NCBI RefSeq assembly: GCF_014202335.1
Contig: NZ_JACHGP010000013.1
Coordinates: 178,849 to 242,848, forward strand
Length of the DNA stretch: 64,000 nt
Direction of reading: 5' to 3'
Source: Mycobacterium sp. AZCC_0083
GTDB lineage: Bacteria; Actinomycetota; Actinomycetes; Mycobacteriales; Mycobacteriaceae
The translations under genes and the position numbers were made by a program. Position 1 is the stretch's first letter. Each line of letters begins with the position of its first letter. Shown piece after piece: positions 34,020 to 44,807 of this stretch. Below the pieces are notes generated by a model. That model did not search any database and had not been told where the DNA came from. It saw only the letters and a list, made by a program, of their open reading frames with translations.

Positions 34020-34940
34020 GTGGCAATCGACATGGATGCGATGCTGGAGAAGATCAAGGACCGCCAGTGGGCACTGGCCGACATCGACTGGGACGCACCG
34101 GGAGCCGAGACGATCAGCGACGAGTTCCGGCCGAAGCTCAAGGCGTTCATGGCCGATCTGTGCTGGATCGAGAACGTCGGCGCCCGCGGGTTCGCCGCGC
34201 TGGCCAAGAAGGCACCAACCCCGACGCTGGCGGAGATCTACCGTTACTTCCACGCCGAGGAGCAGCGGCACGCCAACGCCGAACTCGCCCTGATGAAGCG
34301 CTGGGGCATGCTCGAGGACGGCGAGATGCCCGAACCGAACATCAACATCCGGCTGGCCATCCAGTGGCTGGACAAGTATTCCGACGACATGTCGCTGTCG
34401 ATCCTTGGCACCGTCATCCCGATGCTCGAGGTCGCACTCGACGGAGCACTGCTGAAGTTCCTACTCGAAGAGGTGCACGACCCGGTCTGCCACCAGGTGT
34501 TCGAGAAGATCAACAACGACGAATCACGCCACATCGCAGTCGACTTCGACGTCCTCAACATGATCGGCAACGCCACCGCCCGCCGACTCGCAATCCAGTT
34601 CGTCGGCAACGTCGCCTCGCCTGGCGTCATCATCGGCGCGTTGATGTACGCGCCGCTGCTCAACCGGATGCGCAACAACATCGTCGAGATGGGCCTCGGG
34701 CCCGAGCGGCTCTACACCGCCATGAAGCGGTTCAAGCAACTCGGCGAACGCGCCGAGTTCACCAGGCGTGTACCGACGTATCAGATCCTGAAGTTGCACG
34801 CGCGGATGGTCGTCAACCCGAACAACCCCTACCACTACCTGGCCAACTCGATGGTCTGGCTGTCCGACCGCTACCCGAGCCCGCTGCTCAGCCCGATTCC
34901 GAGCTGGTTCAAGGAACTCACCCACGAGCCGGCGGCCTGA
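34020..34940 (+). CDS. Ferritin-like diiron protein, likely oxygenase
   Basis: A 306-residue helical protein. Two EXXH-type pairs, AEEQRH and DESRH, with preceding Glu residues, mark a ferritin-like di-metal site. GTG 34020 follows AGGAGA at 34010-34015. Its C-terminal third is unlike ferritins and resembles fatty-acid-desaturase/AurF-like oxygenases. It sits between the SDR and the flavin monooxygenase, so a role in hydroxylating a lipid or steroid-like substrate is plausible. Function not established. Confidence 0.78.
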   Translation: MAIDMDAMLEKIKDRQWALADIDWDAPGAETISDEFRPKLKAFMADLCWIENVGARGFAALAKKAPTPTLAEIYRYFHAEEQRHANAELALMKRWGMLEDGEMPEPNINIRLAIQWLDKYSDDMSLSILGTVIPMLEVALDGALLKFLLEEVHDPVCHQVFEKINNDESRHIAVDFDVLNMIGNATARRLAIQFVGNVASPGVIIGALMYAPLLNRMRNNIVEMGLGPERLYTAMKRFKQLGERAEFTRRVPTYQILKLHARMVVNPNNPYHYLANSMVWLSDRYPSPLLSPIPSWFKELTHEPAA

Positions 34941-34942
34941 CC

Positions 34943-36466
34943 ATGCCCAACACCGCCAACTCGAAACACGTCTACGACACCCTGATCGTCGGTACCGGGT
35001 TCACCGGCATCGGCACCGCCATCAAACTGACCCAGTCGGGTGTCGACGACTTCGTCATGCTGGAGCGTCACGAGCGCGTCGGCGGCACCTGGCGGGACAA
35101 CACCTATCCCGGTGCGGCGTGCGACATCCCGTCACTGTTGTACTCGTTCTCCTTCGTGGCGAACCCGACCTGGTCACGTGCCTACTCCCCCGCCGACGAG
35201 ATTCGCACGCACATCGAGGACATGGTCGACCGCTTCGACCTTCGCCGCAGAATCCAGTTCGGCACCGAGGTCAACGGGTTGTCGTTCAACGAGGACGACG
35301 GCACCTGGACGGTCTCCACCACGCCGTCCAAAAAAGGCCGCAAGCAGGTATTCCGCGCCCGCACCGTCGTATTGGCCTCCGGCCCGCTGCCCGATCACGA
35401 GTGGCCGGACGTCCGCGGCATCGACACCTACGAGGGCAAGAAGATTCACAGCGCCAACTGGGACCACGACTACGACTTCACCGGAAAGCGGATAGCGGTC
35501 ATCGGCACCGGCGCCAGCGCCGTGCAGATCGTGCCCGAGTTGGTCAAGCAGGCCGCGTTCGTCAAGGTCTTCCAGCGCACGCCCGGCTGGGTGATTCCAC
35601 GATTGGACATCGCCACCCCTGCGCCCGCGCAGGCATTGTTCGCGAAGGTGCCTGCCGCACAACGACTTGCCAGGCAGGCGTTGTTCTGGGGCCACGAGGC
35701 CAGCGCGACCGCGCTGGTATGGGATTCACCGCTCACCTCGCTCGTCGCGCGGCTCGGGAAGGCCCACCTGCGCAGGCAGGTCAAGGACCCGTGGCTGCGC
35801 AGGCAGCTGACCCCGGACTTCACGCCCGGCTGCAAGCGGATGCTGGTGTCCAGCGATTACTACCCGGCCCTGCAGCGCGACAACTGCAAGCTCATCGACT
35901 GGCCGATCGCGACCATGAGCCCCGTGGGGATCCGTACCAGCGATGGCGTCGAGCACCACCTGGACGCGATCGTGTTCGCCACCGGGTACGACGTACATCT
36001 GACCGGGCCTCCGTATGCGGTCACGGGACTCGGCGGGCGGTCGTTGACCGACGAGTGGGTGCGCGGCGCACAGGCCTACAAGAGCATCAACGCCAGCGGC
36101 TACCCCAACCTGTTCTTCATGACCGGACCCAACTCCGGGCCTGGGCACAATTCGCTGCTGGTCTTCGTGGAGGGACAGATCGACTACGCCGTGTCCGGCA
36201 TCACCACGATCTTGAAGAACGACCTGCGGTATCTCGACGTGCGGGCCGACGTTCAGCGCAGCCACAACGAGCAGCTGCAGAAACGGCTGACGAAGACCAC
36301 CTGGATGAGCGGCTGCAGCAGCTGGTACCTGACCGCCGACGGATTCAACGCGTCGACGTACCCCGGGTTCGCCACCCAGTATCTTCGACAGATGCGCGAC
36401 TTCAGGTTCAGCGACTATGTCGCAGTGGCAAGGGGCGCACGAATCCCCATCACCTCGTCGGCCTGA
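34943..36466 (+). CDS. Flavin-containing Baeyer-Villiger-type monooxygenase
   Basis: A 507-residue FAD/NADPH monooxygenase. FAD motif GTGFTGIGTAIKL is near the start, the Baeyer-Villiger fingerprint is YEGKKIHSANWD, and the NADPH Rossmann motif is VIGTGASAVQIVPEL. ATG 34943 is two bases after the ferritin-like gene's stop. Such enzymes insert oxygen into ketones, giving esters that the hydrolase at 32109 could cleave, an arrangement like the mymA operon logic (MymA, LipR, SadH). Substrate unknown. Confidence 0.9.
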   Translation: MPNTANSKHVYDTLIVGTGFTGIGTAIKLTQSGVDDFVMLERHERVGGTWRDNTYPGAACDIPSLLYSFSFVANPTWSRAYSPADEIRTHIEDMVDRFDLRRRIQFGTEVNGLSFNEDDGTWTVSTTPSKKGRKQVFRARTVVLASGPLPDHEWPDVRGIDTYEGKKIHSANWDHDYDFTGKRIAVIGTGASAVQIVPELVKQAAFVKVFQRTPGWVIPRLDIATPAPAQALFAKVPAAQRLARQALFWGHEASATALVWDSPLTSLVARLGKAHLRRQVKDPWLRRQLTPDFTPGCKRMLVSSDYYPALQRDNCKLIDWPIATMSPVGIRTSDGVEHHLDAIVFATGYDVHLTGPPYAVTGLGGRSLTDEWVRGAQAYKSINASGYPNLFFMTGPNSGPGHNSLLVFVEGQIDYAVSGITTILKNDLRYLDVRADVQRSHNEQLQKRLTKTTWMSGCSSWYLTADGFNASTYPGFATQYLRQMRDFRFSDYVAVARGARIPITSSA

Positions 36467-36467
36467 C

Positions 36468-37358
36468 ATGGCCGCCAAGCAGCCGCGACAGCAGGCGGGC
36501 GCGATATCGGCGATCCTCAAGCAGATTCGGCGGAGTTCGCGTGACGTCGTCGAGTCGGCGGTGTCGCAGTTGTTCGACGCCGCCGTGCAGCCGCACGGCG
36601 TCGAGGCGTCCGGCGAGTACCGGATCGAGGAGCTGGCGCGGCTCGCAGGCACCACCATCCGCAACATCCGGGTGTACCGCGACCGCGGGCTGCTGCACCC
36701 GCCGCTGCGGGTGGGTCGCATCGCGCTGTTCAACGACACTCATCTGACCCGGCTGCGGTTGGTCACCTCGCTGCTCGACCGCGGGTACAACATCGCCCAC
36801 GTGCACGAGATGCTGTCCGCCTGGGAGCAGGGCAAGGACATTGGCGACATGCTCGGCCTCGAGTCCGCGATCGCGGGCAGTTGGGCGACCGAGCGACCCG
36901 AGCGAATGTCGGTCGACGAGGCCAGACGGTTGATCGACGACGATGGCGCGTTCAAGCGACTCACCGGCAACGGCGTGATCAAGCTCGACGGCGACGGTGA
37001 GAACGCAACGGTGGTGCGGCCCAAGCTGATCGAGGCCTTCAACGAGATCCGGCAGTACGGAATCAGCATCGACAAGCTGGTCGACATTCACGAACAGATC
37101 CTGCCGCTCACCGACCAGATCAGCGGGATCCTGGTGAGTGCGGGCGTCGATCACGTGGCTCACCGGATCAATCCTGGCGCGTCACTGCCGCCGGACACCG
37201 AAGTGGCCGAGCTGATCACGATGCTGGTGCGGTTCCGCACTCAGGCCGTCGCGGCGGTCAGCGCGACCCTGGCGTTCTCGATCGAATCGACCATCGAATC
37301 CGTGGTCAGCAAGATGCTGTCCGAGTTCATCGAGAAGGACCCCGCCGAAGAAGCCTGA
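36468..37358 (+). CDS. MerR-family transcriptional regulator
   Basis: A 296-residue regulator. The MerR helix-turn-helix YRIEELARLAGTTIRNIRVY, then DRGLLHPPLRVGRIALFND, starts only at about residue 47, after an atypical N-terminal helical extension. The C-terminal 170 residues are a helical effector region without metal-binding cysteines. ATG 36468 follows two bases after the BVMO stop, so it is the last gene of the cluster and a candidate to act on the dyad at 32045-32062. One base separates its stop from guaA's. Confidence 0.88.
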   Translation: MAAKQPRQQAGAISAILKQIRRSSRDVVESAVSQLFDAAVQPHGVEASGEYRIEELARLAGTTIRNIRVYRDRGLLHPPLRVGRIALFNDTHLTRLRLVTSLLDRGYNIAHVHEMLSAWEQGKDIGDMLGLESAIAGSWATERPERMSVDEARRLIDDDGAFKRLTGNGVIKLDGDGENATVVRPKLIEAFNEIRQYGISIDKLVDIHEQILPLTDQISGILVSAGVDHVAHRINPGASLPPDTEVAELITMLVRFRTQAVAAVSATLAFSIESTIESVVSKMLSEFIEKDPAEEA

Positions 37359-37359
37359 T

Positions 37360-38919
<1,560 letters not shown>

Positions 38920-38928
38920 TCGCCCATT

Positions 38929-39432
38929 CTAGTGGCGGCCCTCCGGTCCCCCCTGCCCAGCGGGGGTAGACCGCGGATTCGGCGCGGGGATTGCGCTAGT
39001 GAACTGGTGCACGGCCTTGGTCAGCTCGAGAATCTGCCGCGACTGCTCGACCAATTGCTGCGACAGTTCAAGCAGCTGACAGTTCTGCTTGTCCTCCTCC
39101 TGCACCAGTAGCCACTGGTGGTCGGCGATCACCTGACGCTTCGCGTCCGCGCGGTTCTGGCTGATCATGACGAAGGTCGACAGGAAGATCGCCTCGAGCG
39201 ACACGATCATCGTCAGCAGCCCGAAGGGATACGAGTCGAATCCGACCAAGGTGCCGAACACGATCCACACCACGAACCAGACGACGTGCAGGTACACGAA
39301 CGCCATCGACCCGGCGAACGTGGTGATCTTGTCGGCGATCCGGTTCTGCAGGCTGTTGGCGCGCTCCTCTGCGTGTTTGAGGAGTGCCGGGCTGACGTGC
39401 GGGTGCTGGTGCAGGGCCTGCGCGATCGACAT
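38929..39432 (-). CDS. DUF1003 family membrane protein
   Basis: A 167-residue DUF1003 protein with the family core AGSMAFVYLHVVWFVVWIVF and a second membrane span (GLLTMIVSLEAIFLSTFVMI), followed by NRADAKRQVIADHQW and a C-terminal coiled coil. It lies just upstream of guaA (9 bases) and could be co-transcribed. Function of DUF1003 is unknown; ion or stress roles are only suggested. Confidence 0.9.
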   Translation of the reverse strand: MSIAQALHQHPHVSPALLKHAEERANSLQNRIADKITTFAGSMAFVYLHVVWFVVWIVFGTLVGFDSYPFGLLTMIVSLEAIFLSTFVMISQNRADAKRQVIADHQWLLVQEEDKQNCQLLELSQQLVEQSRQILELTKAVHQFTSAIPAPNPRSTPAGQGGPEGRH

Positions 39433-39578
39433 GGCTCACGGTAACCACTCAGTTGCCCATGAGCCGCGCGTGGGCCCCATATTCACAGGCAGATGGCAGG
39501 AACCGATCCGATCGGCGTTTGCTAACTGGCGGCGATTCGTTCCAGCACGAAGAAGTATGGCAAGGTCGTCCCGCGTAG

Positions 39579-39749
39579 ATCCATGGCACCGATCACGACG
39601 CCGCAGTCGAACGCGCACTGGACTTTTCGCTGCGCATTACCGCGACGCTGCTGCTGTCGCCGTCACCGTTCCTGCCGACCGAGAACGACGAGCACACCCG
39701 AGAGTTCGCGCAGCGCTACCTGATACCGGTGCTCGACGCGGCCCGCTGA
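39579..39749 (+). pseudogene. C-terminal remnant of a TetR-family regulator
   Basis: One frame reads AAVERALDFSLRITATLLL then SPSPFLPTENDEHTREFAQR and ends ...LDAAR at TGA 39747-39749, which is the typical end of a TetR ligand-binding domain. A TAG at 39576-39578 closes the frame, and no DNA-binding domain precedes it. The region 39433-39578 holds no other gene. This looks like the left-over of a deletion next to choD. Confidence 0.6.
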
Positions 39750-39751
39750 AC

Positions 39752-41488
39752 TCAGCCCGCGGAGCTGACCGGGGTGATCGGCAACCTGCGGAGCGCGCCG
39801 GGAGCCTCGGCAGGCACCACCGGGCGCACGGGCGCGATCGGTGCCAGCCGGCGATACGACTCCCCTTGTGCCGGACGCTCATCCAGCTCACCACGGTTCG
39901 GCCACAGCGATGCGGCGCGCTCGGCCTGAGCGGTGATGGACAGCGACGGGTTGACCCCGAGGTTCGCCGAGATCGCCGCGCCGTCAACGACGTGCAGCGT
40001 CGGGTAGTTGTACACCCGCTGGTACGGATCGATGACACCGGTTTCGATGCTGTCGCCGATGGCGGCGCCGCCGAGGAAGTGCGCAGTCAACGGGATGTTG
40101 AACAGTTCGCCCCAGGTGCCGCCCGCGACGCCGTCGATCTTCTCAGCCATGCGGCGCGTGACCTCGTTGCCCGCAGGGATCCAGGTCGGGTTCGGCTCGC
40201 CGTGGCCCTGCTTCGACGACATCAACCGCGCACCGAGCGGCCCGCGTTTCGTGAAGGTGGTGATCGAGTTGTCCAGATGTTGCATCACCAGCGCGATCAC
40301 CGTGCGCTCACTCCAGTGCTGCGGATTGAGCAGCCGCAACAACAATCGCGGATTCTTGCCGGCTTGATCGAAGAACTGCCTCCACCGCGGCACGTCCGTG
40401 CCCTGCGGCCCGGCGCCGTCGGTCATCAGTGTCTGCAGCAGGCCCATCGCATTTGAGCCCTTGCCATAGCGCACGGGTTCGACGTGGGTGTCCGCGGTCG
40501 GGTGGATGGACGAGGTGATCGCAACGCCGTGGGTGAGGTCGAGTTTGGGATCGACCTTCATCGTGGCGGCGCCGACGATCGACTCCGAGTTCGTGCGCGT
40601 GAGGACACCGAGCTTGTCGGAGAGCTTGGCTAGCTTGCCCTTGTCCCGCATCTTGAACAGAAGCTTCTGGGTGTTGTACGTGCCAGCGGCCAGAATCAGA
40701 TGCGTCGCGGTGAACGTCTTCTTCTTCCTGCGCGCCTTGCCATTCGTGGCCACCGTGGTGACCTCCCACAGCCCGTCCGAGCGCTGGTCGAACCCGGTCA
40801 CCGTCGTCATCGGATGCACTTGTGCCCCAGCGGATTCCGCCAGCCCGAGGTAGTTCTTGAGCAGGGTGTTCTTGGCGCCGTGCCTGCAGCCCGTCATGCA
40901 CTCGCCGCATTCGATGCAGCCGGTGCGCGCAGGCCCTGCACCGCCGAAGAACGGGTCGGGCACCGTCTTGCCGGGGGTCTTGGCACCGTCGGCCCCGAAG
41001 AACACGCCGACGGGCGTTGCGACGAACGTGTCGCCGACGCCCATGTCGTCGGCGACCTCCTTGATGATCCGGTCGGCGTCGGTGAACGTCGGGTTCTTGA
41101 CCACCCCGAGCATCCGCTGCGCCTGGTCGTAGTGCGGTGCCAGTTCCGACCGCCAGTCGGTGATGTGCTTCCACTGCGGGTCGGCGAAGAACGGTTCCGG
41201 TGGCACGTACAGCGTGTTGGCGTAGTTGAGCGAGCCGCCCCCGACGCCCGCGCCTGCCAGGATCATGACGTTGCGCAGGAGGTGGATCCGCTGGATCCCG
41301 TACATGCCCAACTTGGGCATCCAGAGGAACTTGCGCAGGTTCCACGAGGTCTTGGCGAATTCCTCGTCGGCAAAGCGTCTGCCCGCTTCGAGGACGCCAA
41401 CGCGATAGCCCTTTTCGGTCAGTCGCAGTGCGCTGACACTGCCCCCGAACCCCGAACCGATGATCAGAACGTCGTAGTCAGGCCCCAT
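39752..41488 (-). CDS. choD: GMC-family cholesterol oxidase ChoD
   Basis: A 578-residue GMC oxidoreductase of the exact length of Rv3409c. The FAD motif DVLIIGSGFGGSVSALRL opens the protein, followed by GAGVGGGSLNYANTLYVPP and a cysteine-rich stretch GCIECGECMTGCRHG near residue 192, and a C-terminal NPSLSITAQAERAA. It is annotated in mycobacteria as cholesterol oxidase/isomerase-like, but physiological substrate is not settled. It is downstream of guaB3 by 60 bases. Confidence 0.93.
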   Translation of the reverse strand: MGPDYDVLIIGSGFGGSVSALRLTEKGYRVGVLEAGRRFADEEFAKTSWNLRKFLWMPKLGMYGIQRIHLLRNVMILAGAGVGGGSLNYANTLYVPPEPFFADPQWKHITDWRSELAPHYDQAQRMLGVVKNPTFTDADRIIKEVADDMGVGDTFVATPVGVFFGADGAKTPGKTVPDPFFGGAGPARTGCIECGECMTGCRHGAKNTLLKNYLGLAESAGAQVHPMTTVTGFDQRSDGLWEVTTVATNGKARRKKKTFTATHLILAAGTYNTQKLLFKMRDKGKLAKLSDKLGVLTRTNSESIVGAATMKVDPKLDLTHGVAITSSIHPTADTHVEPVRYGKGSNAMGLLQTLMTDGAGPQGTDVPRWRQFFDQAGKNPRLLLRLLNPQHWSERTVIALVMQHLDNSITTFTKRGPLGARLMSSKQGHGEPNPTWIPAGNEVTRRMAEKIDGVAGGTWGELFNIPLTAHFLGGAAIGDSIETGVIDPYQRVYNYPTLHVVDGAAISANLGVNPSLSITAQAERAASLWPNRGELDERPAQGESYRRLAPIAPVRPVVPAEAPGALRRLPITPVSSAG

Positions 41489-41548
41489 CGAAGGATTATG
41501 AACCTACCGCGAAGTAACTTTCCAGATAGGCGACCCTAAGTAGCGAGG

Positions 41549-42685
41549 TCAGGACCCGACGGCCAGACCGACCTTCTGGAACTCCTTGAGGTCGCAATAC
41601 CCGGCCTTGGCCATCGCCCTGCGAAGACCGCCGACCAGGTTCAGCCCGCCGAACGGATCGTCGGACGGGCCGGTGAGCACCTGCTCCAGCGAAGGCCGCT
41701 CCCCCTCCGCCACCTGTAGCAAAGCGCCACGCGGTAGCGACGGGTGGGCGGCCGCGTTGGGCCAGAACCATCCGCCACCGAGGGACTCCTGCGCGACGGC
41801 GAGCGGCGTGCCAAGCAGCACCGCATCGGCGCCGCACGCGATGGCCTTGGCCAACTCACCCGAGGTGTGGATGTCGCCGTCGGCGAGGACGTGCACGTAA
41901 CGGCCCCCGGTCTCGTCGAGGTACTCCCGCCGGGCCGCTGCGGCATCGGCGATCGCGGTGGCCATCGGCACGCTGATGCCGAGCACCTCGTCGCTGGTGG
42001 TGACTCCCCATGTCGACCCGTAGCCAACGATGACGCCTGCCGCGCCGGTGCGCATCAGGTGCAACGCGGTGCGATGGTCGAGCACGCCACCGGCGACGAC
42101 GGGGATGTCGAGCTCGGAGATGAAGGTCTTGAGGTTCAGCGGCTCGCCGTCCTGCGCGACGCGCTCCGCCGAGATGATGGTGCCCTGGATGATCAGCAGA
42201 TCGACGCCGGCAGCCACCAGCGCAGGCGTCAGGGCCTGTGCGTTCTGCGGGCTCACTCGCACGGCGGTGGTGACGCCCGCATCGCGGATGCGTGTCACCG
42301 CGGCGCCAACCAGTTCCGGGATCAGCGGTGCGGCGTGGAGCTCCTGCAGCAGACGGATGGCGGCCGATGGGTCCGGCTCCTTGGCTGCCACCTCCAAGAG
42401 CTGGGCGATCTTGGCCTCGACGTCGACGTGCCGACCGATCAGGCCCTCGCCGTTGAGCACGCCAAGCCCGCCGAGCCGGCCCAGTTCGATGGCGAATTCC
42501 GGGGACACCAACGCGTCGGTCGGGTGGGCGACGACGGGTATGTCGAATCGGTAGGCGTCGAGCTGCCAGCCCGTCGACACGTCCTGAGACGAGCGCGTGC
42601 GCCGCGACGGCACGATGTTGATGTCGGATAGCTCGTAGGTACGACGAGCAGTTCGGCCCATGCCGATTTCCACCAAGTCACGCAT
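41549..42685 (-). CDS. guaB3: IMP dehydrogenase-related protein GuaB3
   Basis: A 378-residue IMPDH/GMP reductase-fold barrel without CBS domains. The loop where IMPDHs have the catalytic Cys reads GYGSTWGVTT (221-230), with no Cys, so classical IMPDH activity is not expected. GuaB3 orthologues (Rv3410c) are conserved next to guaB2; their activity is unresolved. It begins 18 bases after the guaB2 stop, so it is in one operon with guaB2. Confidence 0.95.
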   Translation of the reverse strand: MRDLVEIGMGRTARRTYELSDINIVPSRRTRSSQDVSTGWQLDAYRFDIPVVAHPTDALVSPEFAIELGRLGGLGVLNGEGLIGRHVDVEAKIAQLLEVAAKEPDPSAAIRLLQELHAAPLIPELVGAAVTRIRDAGVTTAVRVSPQNAQALTPALVAAGVDLLIIQGTIISAERVAQDGEPLNLKTFISELDIPVVAGGVLDHRTALHLMRTGAAGVIVGYGSTWGVTTSDEVLGISVPMATAIADAAAARREYLDETGGRYVHVLADGDIHTSGELAKAIACGADAVLLGTPLAVAQESLGGGWFWPNAAAHPSLPRGALLQVAEGERPSLEQVLTGPSDDPFGGLNLVGGLRRAMAKAGYCDLKEFQKVGLAVGS

Positions 42686-42703
42686 GCGTGTGATCCCCCG
42701 GGC

Positions 42704-44245
42704 TCAGCGAGCGTAGTAGTTGGGCGCTTCAGCGGTCATGGTGATGTCGTGCGGGTGGCTTTCCTTCAGCCCTGCCGCAGTGATCTGCACGAACTGCGCC
42801 TGCTGAAGATGCTCGATGGTGGCAGAACCGGTGTAGCCCATCGCGGCGCGCAGGCCACCGGTCAGCTGATGGATGACGGTCGACAGCGGGCCGCGGAACG
42901 GCACCCGGCCCTCGATGCCCTCCGGCACCAGCTTGTCCTCGCTCAACACGTCGTCCTGGAAGTAGCGGTCCTTGGAATAGGACTTCGCGGCGCCGCGACC
43001 CTGCATGGCGCCCAGCGAGCCCATGCCGCGGTAACTCTTGAACTGCTTGCCGTTGACGAGGATCAAGTCGCCTGGCGCCTCGGCGGTGCCTGCCAGCAGC
43101 GATCCCAGCATCGCCGTCGACGCCCCGGCAGCGAGAGCCTTGGCGATGTCACCGGAGTACTGCAGACCACCGTCGGCGATCACCGGCACGCCGTGGGGTG
43201 CGCACGCGGCGACGGCCTCCAGGATGGCGGTGATCTGCGGGGCGCCGACACCGGCGACCACTCGCGTCGTGCAGATGGAGCCGGGGCCTACACCGACCTT
43301 CACCGCATCCGCGCCCGCTTCGACCAGCGCGGCTGCGGCGGCACGGGTGGCGATGTTGCCGCCGATCACCTGGACGCGATCGCCGAGCACGCTCTTGGCC
43401 CAGTGCACCATGTCGAGCACGCCGCGGTTGTGGGCGTGCGCGGTGTCCACGATCAGCACGTCGACGCCCGCGTCGACGAGCGTCATCGCCCGCTCGCGGG
43501 CATCGCCACCAACACCGACCGCGGCGCCGACGAGCAGCCTGCCGTCACTGTCCTTGGTGGCCAGCGGGAACTGCTCGGTCTTGACGAAGTCCTTGACGGT
43601 GATCAGCCCGGTCAGCTTGCCGTGGCCGTCGACGATCGGGAGTTTCTCGATCTTGTTGCGCCGCAACAGACCCAGCGCGGCATCGGCGGTGACGCCCGAC
43701 TGCGCGGTGATCAGCGGTGCCTTGGTCATCACTTCGGCGACGGGCTTGCTCATGTCGACTTCGAAGCGCATGTCGCGGTTGGTGATGATGCCCACCAGCG
43801 AACCGTCCGCGTCGACGACGGGCAGGCCGGAGATCCGGAACCGCGCGCACATCGCGTCGACCTCGGCCAGCGTGTTGTTCGGAGAACACGTGACGGGATC
43901 GGTGACCATGCCCGCCTCGGACCGCTTCACCGTCTCGACCTGGCCGGCCTGCTCGGCGACGGGGAGATTTCGGTGCAGCACGCCCATGCCGCCGGCGCGC
44001 GCCATCGCGATGGCCATCCGGGACTCGGTGACGGTGTCCATGGCGGAGCTGACCAGCGGCACCCGCAGACGGATGCGCTTGGTCAGCTGACTGGAGGTGT
44101 CGGCGTTCGCGGGCACAACGTCTGAGGCGGCAGGCAGCAAGAGGACGTCGTCGAAGGTAAGCCCGAGCATCGCGATCTTGGTCGGATCGTCGCCACCGGT
44201 CGGCACCGGAACGGTGATGGGAAGGCTGCTTTCAGCGATCGACAT
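42704..44245 (-). CDS. guaB2: Inosine-5'-monophosphate dehydrogenase GuaB2
   Basis: A 513-residue IMPDH with a CBS pair at about residues 112-230 and catalytic Cys325 in VGVGPGSICTTRVV. The flap motif KSYRGMGSLGAM and monovalent-cation region are present. It oxidises IMP to XMP with NAD+, the first committed step to GMP, and is the essential mycobacterial IMPDH. Slightly shorter than Rv3411c at the N-terminus. It heads guaB2-guaB3(-choD) and is divergent from the DUF5319 gene. Confidence 0.98.
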   Translation of the reverse strand: MSIAESSLPITVPVPTGGDDPTKIAMLGLTFDDVLLLPAASDVVPANADTSSQLTKRIRLRVPLVSSAMDTVTESRMAIAMARAGGMGVLHRNLPVAEQAGQVETVKRSEAGMVTDPVTCSPNNTLAEVDAMCARFRISGLPVVDADGSLVGIITNRDMRFEVDMSKPVAEVMTKAPLITAQSGVTADAALGLLRRNKIEKLPIVDGHGKLTGLITVKDFVKTEQFPLATKDSDGRLLVGAAVGVGGDARERAMTLVDAGVDVLIVDTAHAHNRGVLDMVHWAKSVLGDRVQVIGGNIATRAAAAALVEAGADAVKVGVGPGSICTTRVVAGVGAPQITAILEAVAACAPHGVPVIADGGLQYSGDIAKALAAGASTAMLGSLLAGTAEAPGDLILVNGKQFKSYRGMGSLGAMQGRGAAKSYSKDRYFQDDVLSEDKLVPEGIEGRVPFRGPLSTVIHQLTGGLRAAMGYTGSATIEHLQQAQFVQITAAGLKESHPHDITMTAEAPNYYAR

Positions 44246-44388
44246 GGGTTGGGCCTCCAGACGGCGCAGATCTAAATGTCCATCTTATCGGGACAACCGG
44301 CGGTGTCTGGCCTCACACGGGGTTCGGGCCGGGGTGTCGCGGTACGGACGGCTGGCGCGATGACGGAGGTGCTGCGTAATGTGGAAGC

Positions 44389-44793
44389 GTGCGCGACCAC
44401 CTGCCGCCGGGTTTGCCGCCCGACCCGTTCGCCGACGACCCCTGCGATCCTTCAGCAGCGCTCGACGCGATCGAACCGGGCCAGCCCCTGGACCCGCAGG
44501 AACGCGTCGCCGTCGAGGCGGATCTGGCCGACTTGGCCGTGTATGAGGCGTTGTTGGCGCACAAGGGAATTAGCGGCCTGGTGGTGTGCTGCGACGAGTG
44601 CCAGCAGGACCACTATCACGACTGGGACATGTTGCGGGCCAACCTGCTCCAACTCCTGGTCGACGGCACGGTGCGGCCACACGAGCCGGCCTACGATCCC
44701 GAACCCGATGCCTACGTGACCTGGGATTACTGCCGCGGATACGCCGACGCCTCGTTGAACGAAGCTGCGTCGGAATCCGACGGATATCGCTGA
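44389..44793 (+). CDS. DUF5319 family protein (Rv3412-like)
   Basis: A 134-residue acidic protein with GTG start. It contains VVCCDECQQDHYHDWDMLRA (paired Cys, His) and ends near VTWDYCRGYADASLNEA, typical of the conserved Rv3412 family. The Cys/His set could bind a metal. Function unknown; position between guaB2 and rsdA/sigD is conserved. Confidence 0.88.
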   Translation: MRDHLPPGLPPDPFADDPCDPSAALDAIEPGQPLDPQERVAVEADLADLAVYEALLAHKGISGLVVCCDECQQDHYHDWDMLRANLLQLLVDGTVRPHEPAYDPEPDAYVTWDYCRGYADASLNEAASESDGYR

Positions 44794-44807
44794 ACGCGTA
44801 ATTCGCC

